NCBI GenBank assembly: GCA_019745975.1
Contig: JAIESQ010000074.1
Location: 49,085 to 113,084, forward strand
DNA from: Pirellulales bacterium
Lineage (GTDB): Bacteria > Planctomycetota > Planctomycetia > Pirellulales > JAEUIK01
Direction: 5' to 3'
DNA: 64,000 bases
Positions 27,060-36,507 of the stretch are shown one piece after another; the stretch's first letter is position 1, and every line of letters begins with the position of its first letter. The translations under genes were made by a program, and so were the position numbers. A model generated the notes under the pieces. The model was given only the letters and a program-made list of their open reading frames with translations, ran no database searches and had not been told where the DNA came from.

Positions 27060-29099
27060 ATGACGATCCGTCGACGATCCGCGCTACGGCTGGCGCTTTC
27101 GGTAGCAATGCTCAGCATGCTGGCGTGCCTGCCCGCCGGCGGTCGCTCGGTCGCCGCGGCAGAAACGGCCCGGCGCGTCGACGCCTTCACTCTGCCCGAC
27201 ATGCACGGTCGCGACCGCGGTCTCGACGAGCTGGCCGACGAGCAGATCGTCGTCGTGGCGTTCTTGGGCGTTGAGTGCCCCTTGGCCCGCCTTTATGCCC
27301 CGCGCTTGCAAGAATTGAGCGAAGAGTATGCCGGCAAACGCGTGGCCTTCGTCGGTATCGACTCGAACCAGCAAGACTCGCTCACCGATCTCGTGGCCTT
27401 CGCCAACAAGTACGGCCTGAAGTTCCCGCTCCTAAAGGACCGCGACCAGACCGTGGCCGACCAGTTTGGCGCCACGCGCACACCCGAGGTCTTTGTGCTC
27501 GACGCCCAGCGGACGATCCGCTACCGCGGCCGCATCGACGATCAGTACGGTCAGGGCTCGAGCTCGGGCTACGCCAAGACCAAGATCACGCGACGCGATC
27601 TGGCCTCCGCGCTCGACGAACTGCTCGCCGGCGGCGAGGTCGCGCAGCCCAGCACCCAAGTCGCCGGTTGCCTGATTGGCCGCAAGCCGAAGGTTTCCGC
27701 CCGCGGCGAGGTCACGTACACGAAGCACATTGCCGCGATTTTGGAAAAGCACTGTGTCGCGTGCCATCGTCCCGGCGAGGTCGGCCCGTTCGCCTTGACC
27801 GAGTACGACGAAGTCGTTGGTTGGGCCGAGATGATTCGCGAAGTCGTCGGCGATGGGCGGATGCCGCCTTGGACAGCCAACCCGGCCTACGGGCATTTCG
27901 CCAACGACGCGCGGCTCTCCGACGACGAAAAACAGTTGCTCGACTCCTGGATCGACAACGGCTGCCCGCAAGGGAACCTGGCCGATCTGCCGACGCCGCG
28001 CGCGTGGACCGATGGCTGGCAGATTTCGACCCCCGACCACGTCGTCAAAATGCCACGGCCTTTCAAGGTGCCGGCCGAAGGGGTCGTTCCTTATCAGCAC
28101 ATCATCATCGACCCGGGTTGGACCGAGGATAAATGGATCCAACAGGTGGAAGCTCGGGCGGGCAATCGGGCCGTGGTGCATCACATCATTGCCTTTGTGC
28201 TGCCTCCGGACATGGCGCAGCAAATTGCGTCTCGATTGCTCAGTGGCGGCCGCGGGCGCGGTGGGTTCCGCCCTGGCGACGCGCGTCGCGATGATGGTGA
28301 AGGTGGCGAGCGCGGACGCCGGCTCGCGGGTCGCGAAGGACTTGGAGGGCGCGGCGGGTTCCGCGGGCGCGGCGGCCCTGGAGGTCCTGGCGGCGAACGG
28401 GGCGGCTTCCTGGCTAGCCTGGAAGCGGGGGGCGGCATGCTTACCGCGTACGTGCCCGGCAGCGTCGGCACGGTGCACGAACCGGGCGTGGCCACGTTTG
28501 TTCCCAAGGGTTCGAAAATCGTGCTGCAGATGCACTACACCCCCAACGGCACCGCTCAGGAAGATCAGAGCTATGTGGGCATGGTGTACGCCGATCCAGC
28601 CACCGTGAAGAAGCGCGCCCGCGGCAGCGCGGCGATCAACGGCTCGTTCGCCATTCCCGCGGGGGATAACAACTATCAAGTCGTCTCGCAGAGCGTTATC
28701 CAGAAAGACCAATTGCTCGAGTGGATGTCGCCACACATGCACCTCCGCGGTAAGTCATTCCGCTTCGAGGCCAAGTACCCGGACGGCAGCAGTGAAATCC
28801 TCCTCGACGTGCCGCGGTACGACTTCAACTGGCAATTGCGCTACGTGCTCGCCGAGCCGAAGAAGTTGCCCGCTGGCACGGTGATCGAGTGCACGGCGCA
28901 CTTCGACAATTCGGCCGAGAACGTGGCCAATCCCAACCCGGATGAAGTGGTGCATTGGGGTCCGCAGACGTGGGAAGAGATGATGATCGGCTTCTTTGGC
29001 GGTGTGTCGGTCGAAGACGACGCGCACCAGGCGGGGGCCAAGCCCGACGACGCCACGCCCGAGGCGCCGCAACCTGCCACCGAGAATGGCGGCGAGTAA
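27060..29099 (+). CDS. Secreted redoxin / cytochrome c / copper type II monooxygenase-like fusion
   Basis: ATG 27060 follows GGAAGGA; 679 aa with a signal peptide. Order of domains: redoxin (about 35-190; VECPLARLYAPRLQEL has a single Cys, not CxxC), a CVACHR heme motif near 240, then a domain like copper type II ascorbate-dependent monooxygenases with VVHHIIAFVLPP near 371, LQMHYTPNG and SPHMHLRGKSF near 558 as likely copper ligands. A Gly/Arg-rich insert (about 396-450) splits the last domain between histidine motifs. Such fusions are common in planctomycetes; substrate unknown. Probably periplasmic. Confidence 0.86.
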   Translation: MTIRRRSALRLALSVAMLSMLACLPAGGRSVAAAETARRVDAFTLPDMHGRDRGLDELADEQIVVVAFLGVECPLARLYAPRLQELSEEYAGKRVAFVGIDSNQQDSLTDLVAFANKYGLKFPLLKDRDQTVADQFGATRTPEVFVLDAQRTIRYRGRIDDQYGQGSSSGYAKTKITRRDLASALDELLAGGEVAQPSTQVAGCLIGRKPKVSARGEVTYTKHIAAILEKHCVACHRPGEVGPFALTEYDEVVGWAEMIREVVGDGRMPPWTANPAYGHFANDARLSDDEKQLLDSWIDNGCPQGNLADLPTPRAWTDGWQISTPDHVVKMPRPFKVPAEGVVPYQHIIIDPGWTEDKWIQQVEARAGNRAVVHHIIAFVLPPDMAQQIASRLLSGGRGRGGFRPGDARRDDGEGGERGRRLAGREGLGGRGGFRGRGGPGGPGGERGGFLASLEAGGGMLTAYVPGSVGTVHEPGVATFVPKGSKIVLQMHYTPNGTAQEDQSYVGMVYADPATVKKRARGSAAINGSFAIPAGDNNYQVVSQSVIQKDQLLEWMSPHMHLRGKSFRFEAKYPDGSSEILLDVPRYDFNWQLRYVLAEPKKLPAGTVIECTAHFDNSAENVANPNPDEVVHWGPQTWEEMMIGFFGGVSVEDDAHQAGAKPDDATPEAPQPATENGGE

Positions 29100-29165
29100 C
29101 GCCGGCCGATCAAACTGCTAGAATGCCGGCAAACCTGGCCGCGCGAGATGACGAACGGCGCGGCC

Positions 29166-30557
<1,392 letters not shown>

Positions 30558-30572
30558 TCGTGCGATTCTCCG

Positions 30573-31622
30573 TCACTCAATCCCTTGCGCCGCCAGCCAG
30601 CGCTCGGCGTCGAGCGCCGCCATGCAGCCCGAGCCGGCCGCCGTGATGGCCTGGCGATAGTAGTCGTCGGCCACGTCGCCGGCGGCGAACACGCCTTCGA
30701 CGCTCGTAAAGGTGCGCTGCGGCGTCGTCCACTTAATGTACTGTTTGTCGGTTAGTTCGAGCTGACCTTCGAGAAACGCGGTATTGGGCGTGTGGCCGAT
30801 CGCCAAAAACACGCCAGAGGCATCTTTTATAGTCGCCGATTTGCCCGCGGTGCTGGCCAGCCGGGCGCCGGTCACCCCTTCGCGGTCGTTGCCGAGCACT
30901 TCGTCGAGCCGCGTGTTCCAGAGGATTTCGATCTTGGGGTTCGACTGGGCGCGTTGGGCCATGATCTTCGAGGCCCGCAACTGATCGCGGCGGTGAACCA
31001 TGTACACGCGGCTGGCGAACTTGGTCAGGTACGAAGCCTCTTCGACGGCAGAGTCGCCGCCGCCGACCACCACCAGCGGTTTGTTGCGGAATCGCGGCAA
31101 CGCCGCGTCGCAAACGGCGCACGCGCTAACGCCGCGGTTTTTGTAAGCTTCTTCCGAGGGGAGCCCCAAATAATTCGCTCGCGCGCCCGTGGCGACAATC
31201 ACGGCCTGCGCCTCGGTCACGGTTCCCGAGAGCGAGATGAGCTTAGACGGCCGCTTCGAGAAATCGACCTTCACAATGTCGTCGGTGATGATCCGCGTGC
31301 CGAAATTGACGGCCTGCTGCCGCATCAGCTCCATCAGCTCGGGCCCGCTGACGCCGTGCCCGGTGTGCGGGGCCATGATCTGGCGGCGGTCCTTGGCGAC
31401 CGCGTGGTCGAGGTAGTTCTCGAGGTCACCAGCCGGGAAGCCCGGGTAATTCTCCACTTCGGTCGTGAGCGCCAATTGCCCCAGCGGCAGGGTGCCAGCC
31501 AGGCGGTTTTCCTCGGTGATGGCCCCTTCGAGCACCAGCGGCTCGAGGTTCGCCCGGGCGGCGTAAATGGCGGCGGCCCAACCAGCCGGACCGCTTCCAA
31601 TGATGACAACTCGTTCGACCAA
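30573..31622 (-). CDS. trxB: Thioredoxin-disulfide reductase
   Basis: The start is TTG 31622 with GTGGAG seven bases before it. FAD-binding [15 protein letters not shown], redox pair CAVC at 167-170, NADPH loop [15 protein letters not shown] and the final [17 protein letters not shown] are all canonical. At 349 aa it is about 30 longer than most TrxB; the extra length is mainly a polar segment of about 25 residues ([20 protein letters not shown] and following) after NYPGFPAG, near residues 64-90. It keeps thioredoxin reduced. A candidate promoter and palindrome lie upstream. Confidence 0.93.
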   Translation of the reverse strand: MVERVVIIGSGPAGWAAAIYAARANLEPLVLEGAITEENRLAGTLPLGQLALTTEVENYPGFPAGDLENYLDHAVAKDRRQIMAPHTGHGVSGPELMELMRQQAVNFGTRIITDDIVKVDFSKRPSKLISLSGTVTEAQAVIVATGARANYLGLPSEEAYKNRGVSACAVCDAALPRFRNKPLVVVGGGDSAVEEASYLTKFASRVYMVHRRDQLRASKIMAQRAQSNPKIEILWNTRLDEVLGNDREGVTGARLASTAGKSATIKDASGVFLAIGHTPNTAFLEGQLELTDKQYIKWTTPQRTFTSVEGVFAAGDVADDYYRQAITAAGSGCMAALDAERWLAAQGIE

Positions 31623-31670
31623 CGTACGACTCCACTAGCGAAACAATGCACTTGCCATGTAAAGCGGCGC

Positions 31671-31705
31671 ATTATAGGAGCCAGGCATCTGGCGTCTATC
31701 GCCAG
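31671..31705 (-). promoter_or_regulatory. Candidate trxB promoter with palindromic operator
   Basis: On the minus strand a perfect TATAAT (31676-31671) is preceded after 16 bases by TAGACG (31698-31693), four of six matches to the sigma70 -35. Position fits a short leader to TTG 31622. The perfect inverted repeat CTGGCG-N5-CGCCAG (31689-31705) covers the -35 and is well placed to be an operator. The regulator is unknown. Confidence 0.45.
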
Positions 31706-31829
31706 CGATTGCCGCAAATCCTAAGCTCCGTTATCGTTTCGAGTAGCGACGCCCCGACGGCACGCAAAGCATGCGAGTGCTTCGCGGACAGTTCGCCGCG
31801 ACTGTGCGGCTTTTCGAGGGAAGCGGCCC

Positions 31830-33569
31830 ATGAGTTTGCTCTCCGTGGTGCTCTTGTCGGCCCTGGTGCTTATGGCCGCCTACTGGACGTATGGGCCGGT
31901 GCTGTCGCGGCTGTTGCAGCTCGATCCCAAGGCGGAAACCCCCGCCGTGCGGCTGCGCGACGATGTCGACTATGTGCCGATCGAGCCCAAATTCCTGCTG
32001 ACGCAGCATTTCTCGGCGATCGCGGCAGCCGGGCCGATCGTGGGGCCGATCCTGGCCGGCGCGATGTTTGGCTGGGCCCCTGCGCTGCTCTGGATTCTCA
32101 TCGGCTCGGTGCTCATCGGCGGCGTGCACGACATGACTTCGCTCGTGGCTTCGATCCGCCATCAGGCCCGCAGTATCGCCGACGTCGTTCGCGAGCACAT
32201 GACGCCGCGCTCGTACCTGTTGTTTCTGGCGTTCATTTGGCTGGCGCTGGTTTACATCGTCGTGGCCTTTACCGATATCACGGCCGCTTCGTTCGTCGGC
32301 GCGCTCCAACTGGAGAACGGCGATACCGTGACTGGCGCCGGCATCGCCACGTCGTCGCTCTTGTACCTGGCCTTGCCGATCGTGATGGGGCTAGTGCTGC
32401 GCTACACGCGGATGCCATTGAGCCTGGCCACGGTGATCTTTCTGCCGCTGGTGGCAGTGTCGATCTGGGCCGGTCAGTATGCCCCCTTGGATCTCGAGAA
32501 ACTGCTCGGCGTCGACGTCGCCGTGGCGCAGCGCGTCTGGTGCGTTGTGCTGTTGATCTACTGCTTCATCGCTTCGGTGATCCCGATGTGGCTACTGCTA
32601 CAGCCGCGTGGGCACCTGGGCGGCTTCTTCTTGTTCTTCGCCCTGGGGGGCGGAGCGCTCGGCTTGATCTTCGGCGGCAAGCCGGTCGCGTATCCCGCGT
32701 TCATCGGCTGGGAGAGTCTGCAAGGGCAACCGCTGTTTCCCCTGCTGTTCGTGACGATTGCCTGCGGCGCGTGCTCAGGCTTTCACTCGATGATCGCCTC
32801 GGGCACGACGAGCAAACAGTTGCGCCGCGAAACCGATGCCCGGCTCGTCGGCTACGGCACGATGCTCATGGAAGGGATGGTGGCCGTCGTGTCGCTGGCC
32901 TGCGTCATGATGCTCTCGGCCGATCACGAACTGATTACCGGTCCGGGCAACCCCAAGCCGAATCTGCTCTACGCCCAGGGGATCGGCAGCTTTCTGGCGG
33001 TGCTGGGCATTCCCGCGTCGTTTGGTGTGTCGTTCGGCCTGATGGCTTTCACGACGTTTGTGTACGACACGCTCGATGTTTGCACCCGGCTGGGGCGCTA
33101 CATCCTGCAGGAGCTGACCGGTTGGAATGGCCGGCTGGGCCGGCTCGTCTGCACGGCCGCGACGGCCGCGGTGCCCCTCATCTTCTTGATGCGGCAACCG
33201 ATTCAAGGTGGGAAAGTCACGCCCACCTGGCGTGTCTTCTGGGATCTGTTCGGCGCCAGCAACCAACTACTCGCCGCGCTCACGTTGATCGGCGTGACGG
33301 TCTGGCTCTGGCAGACGCGCCGCGCCCGCTGGGTGTGGCTCGTCACCGGCCTGCCCGCCGTGCTCATGTACACGATGAGCACGTGGGCGCTGGGACGAAT
33401 CATTTACCTGACGTATGCCAAGACCGGGATAGGGCTCGACCTCGTGGCCTGGGTGGCCGTGGTGCTCTTGGCGCTGGCGGCTCTCATGCTGGTGGAAGCA
33501 GTGCTGGTCGTGCTGGGGAGCGCGGGACCGCCGGCTCGACGCGGCGCGCCGGCACTGGCAAGCGCGTGA
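31830..33569 (+). CDS. cstA: Carbon starvation protein A-like transporter (CstA/BtsT)
   Basis: 579 aa, with more than a dozen hydrophobic segments and GAGGGAA ahead of the ATG. Characteristic CstA stretches are PIVGPILAGAMFGWAPALLW, GGVHDMTSLVASIRHQARS, CGACSGFHSMIASGTTSKQL and RVFWDLFGASNQLLAALTL. Family members are inner-membrane symporters for pyruvate or peptides; which one this carries cannot be read from sequence. It is divergent from trxB. Confidence 0.93.
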   Translation: MSLLSVVLLSALVLMAAYWTYGPVLSRLLQLDPKAETPAVRLRDDVDYVPIEPKFLLTQHFSAIAAAGPIVGPILAGAMFGWAPALLWILIGSVLIGGVHDMTSLVASIRHQARSIADVVREHMTPRSYLLFLAFIWLALVYIVVAFTDITAASFVGALQLENGDTVTGAGIATSSLLYLALPIVMGLVLRYTRMPLSLATVIFLPLVAVSIWAGQYAPLDLEKLLGVDVAVAQRVWCVVLLIYCFIASVIPMWLLLQPRGHLGGFFLFFALGGGALGLIFGGKPVAYPAFIGWESLQGQPLFPLLFVTIACGACSGFHSMIASGTTSKQLRRETDARLVGYGTMLMEGMVAVVSLACVMMLSADHELITGPGNPKPNLLYAQGIGSFLAVLGIPASFGVSFGLMAFTTFVYDTLDVCTRLGRYILQELTGWNGRLGRLVCTAATAAVPLIFLMRQPIQGGKVTPTWRVFWDLFGASNQLLAALTLIGVTVWLWQTRRARWVWLVTGLPAVLMYTMSTWALGRIIYLTYAKTGIGLDLVAWVAVVLLALAALMLVEAVLVVLGSAGPPARRGAPALASA

Positions 33570-33668
33570 GGCGGTCGCGCCAACGACTCATGGTCATGCC
33601 ACGCGGATGCAAGTCGCCGGCGACGGGCAATCGAGAAGCCATGAAACACAGTATGAGGTGACGGGGCG

Positions 33669-34316
33669 ATGTCAGTGGTATTCGCTTGTTCGAGTTGTGG
33701 CGGGCAACTGCAAACCTCGGAAGCCGCGGTTGGCCGTCGGACGACTTGCCCTCATTGTCGAGCGAACATCGCGGTGCCGGCGAGTGCGCTGAGAACTACG
33801 CACGGCAGCCCGTTTCAAGTGCTCGCTGGCGACCCCGGCGACCCCTACGCTCCACCACAACCGCTGGCAGGAGATGTATCAATCGCCGATCCTGAATCGG
33901 GCACGGTCATCGTCACCGAGCCGATGCGGCGCGAGTTGGCAGCCACGCGGCCCTGGGTGCTGTTTATGGCCGTGGTGATGTGGCTTGCCTGCGGGCTAAT
34001 CGCCATGGCATCGTTCTTCGTGTTCATGGCCGCGCTCATGTCGTTGTCGCGCAACCAAGCGCCCGGCGCGGAGATACTGGTAATCGTTTTCTACCCCGTG
34101 ATGGCGGCTCTCTACGGCGTTTTTGCGTGGCTGCTGCAGCAATATGCCGGGAACTTGGGAGCGTTCGGGCGGAGCAACCGCGGAGAAGAGCTGCTCGCGG
34201 CATTGCGATCGCAAAAATCTTTCTGGCGATTGGCCGGGATCATTGTGATCGCGTATTTGTGCCTGATAGTTGTCGTTTTTATTGGCGCAATCTTGTGGGC
34301 CGTGCTGTCGATGTAG
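33669..34316 (+). CDS. Zinc-ribbon membrane protein, unknown function
   Basis: A 215-aa protein. The N-terminal CSSCGGQLQ and CPHCRANI pairs form a zinc ribbon (four Cys, residues 7-31). A linker rich in Pro and Asp follows, then three or four membrane segments (PWVLFMAVVMWLACGLIAMA, LVIVFYPVMAALYGVFAWLL, IIVIAYLCLIVVVFIGAILW). Such ribbon-plus-membrane proteins are frequent in planctomycetes; none has a known role. It is a stand-alone gene after cstA. Confidence 0.7.
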   Translation: MSVVFACSSCGGQLQTSEAAVGRRTTCPHCRANIAVPASALRTTHGSPFQVLAGDPGDPYAPPQPLAGDVSIADPESGTVIVTEPMRRELAATRPWVLFMAVVMWLACGLIAMASFFVFMAALMSLSRNQAPGAEILVIVFYPVMAALYGVFAWLLQQYAGNLGAFGRSNRGEELLAALRSQKSFWRLAGIIVIAYLCLIVVVFIGAILWAVLSM

Positions 34317-34408
34317 GCGGTTCGCCTGCTCGATTTCAGGTGTTGCCGCGAGGTGCCACGAAAAAAAACAGCCACGTCGACCCATCTCGGCTTGCTGCGA
34401 GGTGGCGA

Positions 34409-34861
34409 CTACGTCGCACGCGCCAGCACCTCCGCTGGCGTCACCACGGTGATGTCGCGATAGCGAAGAAAGTCTGCCGAGTTAAGCGTCAGCAGATGCG
34501 AGATGCCGTGCCGCTGCATGGCCGCCACGATCCGCGCGTCGTGAACGCTCTTGCCGCGCACGTCATGTTGTATGACGAGTTGGTGCCAGCGTTCGAAGAC
34601 AGTCCGCTCATCGCGCAATAGGGCGAATGCAAGCAAGTATTGCGACACGTCGCGCGCAGTTTCCTCGGGAGAGAGACCTAGCCCGTTCTGCGCCGCCGAA
34701 CGCGTTGCGACCGACCAATACTCGTAGACAATCTGCGGAATGATGCAACACTCGAATCCTAGCTCTGGCAGTGTCGCGGTTGCCAGCTTTGCGCGCTGAT
34801 TTTCCAGAGCATCGCGCTCGGATAAGCGCACAACGATGCTGGTATCAAGGAGAATTTTCAC
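34409..34861 (-). CDS. PIN-domain toxin (VapC-like ribonuclease)
   Basis: 150 aa. The fold's acidic residues are visible: ILLDTSIVV near 6, VYEYWSVA near 46 and VHDARIVAAM near 106, with a late LNSADFLRY. PIN toxins cleave RNA. ATG 34861 overlaps the stop of the upstream small gene by four bases (ATGA), the typical arrangement of an antitoxin-first module. Confidence 0.85.
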   Translation of the reverse strand: MKILLDTSIVVRLSERDALENQRAKLATATLPELGFECCIIPQIVYEYWSVATRSAAQNGLGLSPEETARDVSQYLLAFALLRDERTVFERWHQLVIQHDVRGKSVHDARIVAAMQRHGISHLLTLNSADFLRYRDITVVTPAEVLARAT

Positions 34862-35121
34862 CTACCGCGATCCGCATAAATTGTCTCGCGGCTATAGTCC
34901 GCGGGCCCTGGCAATTCAGGGTGCCTGGCGGCAATCGCTTCAAAGAAGGCCAGGCGATCGGCGGTGGTGCGAAGCCCTGGCGGAAGTTGGCCGGTCGCTG
35001 GCTCCTCCAAGTGTTCAACAAGCAATCGGACTACAAAGGACTCCAAATCCTGGCCAACTGCGGCCGCCTCATCGCGCAGCCGCTGTTCGATGCCTTCGCT
35101 GATCGGAACTTGAAGAATCAT
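34858..35121 (-). CDS. Antitoxin partner of the PIN toxin
   Basis: ATG 35121 follows GAGGAACT; 87 aa. The N-terminus MILQVPISEGIEQRLRDEAA reads like a ribbon-helix-helix or ParD-type antitoxin, followed by a C-terminal segment rich in Pro and acidic residues that would wrap the toxin. It probably represses its own promoter and neutralises the PIN protein. The exact family is uncertain. Confidence 0.68.
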   Translation of the reverse strand: MILQVPISEGIEQRLRDEAAAVGQDLESFVVRLLVEHLEEPATGQLPPGLRTTADRLAFFEAIAARHPELPGPADYSRETIYADRGR

Positions 35122-35238
35122 TGCCTGAGTTCCTCGCGGATACGGAGCACCGGCCATGGTTCGCGCGCCATGTGCCACGAACTGCCGCCTCGGCTCGCGC
35201 TTATCGAATTATAGAAAGGATCGTGCGAGGAGAGAACT

Positions 35239-36288
35239 TTACTTCTTCTTCGAGATCACCATGAAGCCCAGGCCGGCTGCCGTGCCGCCGACCATTATCG
35301 CCGCCGGGATCGCCAGGAACCAACTCATCGGCGGACTCTTGATCGCTTCGAGATAGAGAATTGTCATTGCCGCGCCGAAGTTGAAGGCCACCAGTGCCAC
35401 CTTGCGCGCCTGCGACATTCGCTCTTCGCGCGTCATGGTCGACTCGGCGGCCTCAGCCTTGGCAGCCGCTTTCGCTGGTGCCGCACCCTTGGTCGCCGGC
35501 GCCCCTTTGCCTGCCGCCGGCGCGGCCGCTGCCACCTTCTTTGGTCCCGCGGCCAGCTCGGCAGCGGCGGCTTCCTTGGTGAAGAAGCGCTCGATGGCCG
35601 CGTTCACGCCTGTCGCCGTACACAGCACCGAGCGCACCGGCACCCCCAGCCGCAACCGCAGGTCGTCCTCGACGTCGGGCTTCAAGGGATGTGGCGAAGC
35701 CATCAACAGTTGACCGTCATCCAACATCACCGGCACGCACGAATGTTGACGAGCGAGCACTGCGGGCACTTGGGCCACCCACTCCGGATCGACGCCGGTT
35801 TCGGCCAGGTCGACGTAGGGGAGACCGCGGCTCTCGGCATACACTTGCCAGATGATCTCCGGTTTGGCGAGCTTCTGCTGCACCAGCGCGTCTTCGAGCC
35901 CCACCCCGACGGCGTCGGCGAAACTCTTGGCCTTGTCGAGCCCAGCCTGATCGACCACTTTGCGGGCGATAACAAGTTGCTCGATCGTGCGCTGGCCGGC
36001 CTTGCCTGTTTGTACACGGCCCAAGGTAGCGTCATAGTCGCCTTTGCGGCCTGCGTCGGTCAGGCAGAGCATCGCGCGGGCCAATTCGTTGAGCAATTCC
36101 TGCGATTGTCTGGCGAACTCGCCCGCCTGGTACTTGCGGACGTGGGCATTGAGCTGCTTGTAGTGGTGCCGGATGCGGACCGGATCGTCCTCGAACTTCT
36201 TCAGCTTCAAAAGCTGGTAGTGGTTCAGTGGGCGTTTGGCTTCCTCGATCTTGAGCCAATCGCGGTAAACGTCGAGCTGTGTCGGCAT
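35239..36288 (-). CDS. Degenerate J-domain / MshEN / two-helix membrane protein
   Basis: 349 aa from ATG 36288. Residues 1-90 resemble a J-domain (NHYQLLKLKKFEDDPVRIRH through RKGDYDATLGR) but lack the HPD tripeptide that activates Hsp70. Residues about 95-245 look like an MshEN (T2SSE_N) domain, the module that binds c-di-GMP or assembles secretion ATPases (VYAESRGLPYVDLAET, VPVMLDDGQLLMASPHP). An Ala/Lys/Pro linker follows and the C-terminus has two membrane helices (VALVAFNFGAAMTILYLEAI, WFLAIPAAIMVGGTAAGLGF). It is 219 bp downstream of the Hsp70 gene, same strand. Confidence 0.68.
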   Translation of the reverse strand: MPTQLDVYRDWLKIEEAKRPLNHYQLLKLKKFEDDPVRIRHHYKQLNAHVRKYQAGEFARQSQELLNELARAMLCLTDAGRKGDYDATLGRVQTGKAGQRTIEQLVIARKVVDQAGLDKAKSFADAVGVGLEDALVQQKLAKPEIIWQVYAESRGLPYVDLAETGVDPEWVAQVPAVLARQHSCVPVMLDDGQLLMASPHPLKPDVEDDLRLRLGVPVRSVLCTATGVNAAIERFFTKEAAAAELAAGPKKVAAAAPAAGKGAPATKGAAPAKAAAKAEAAESTMTREERMSQARKVALVAFNFGAAMTILYLEAIKSPPMSWFLAIPAAIMVGGTAAGLGFMVISKKK

Positions 36289-36507
36289 AGTGCGTGTGCG
36301 GCCTGGGGGTACAAGAGTCAACACCGCGCTCGGCGCGCCCGAGCAATGCTGCGGTGTGGCGGCGGGAAACTCGGCTAGACTATCTTAGCTTCACGCCCGG
36401 TGGAATATAGCGGGGCCGGCGGCCGAAAACGTAGCTAAATCTAGGCACGGCCGGGGTGTTCGCACTGGGCAAATCGTGGCGCCGTCATGGCCAAAGCGAA
36501 CTGGGCG

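Noticed and set aside
26704..27108. 134-codon minus-strand frame between methyltransferase and redoxin genes
   Set aside because: Overlaps both neighbouring gene ends, no motif and no initiation signal.
27432..28742. 436-codon minus-strand frame opposite the redoxin-fusion gene
   Set aside because: Antisense shadow; no ribosome site or domain.
34741..34770. tRNA-like GA-ATCC sequence
   Set aside because: It lies within the PIN toxin coding sequence, and no cloverleaf can be drawn around it.
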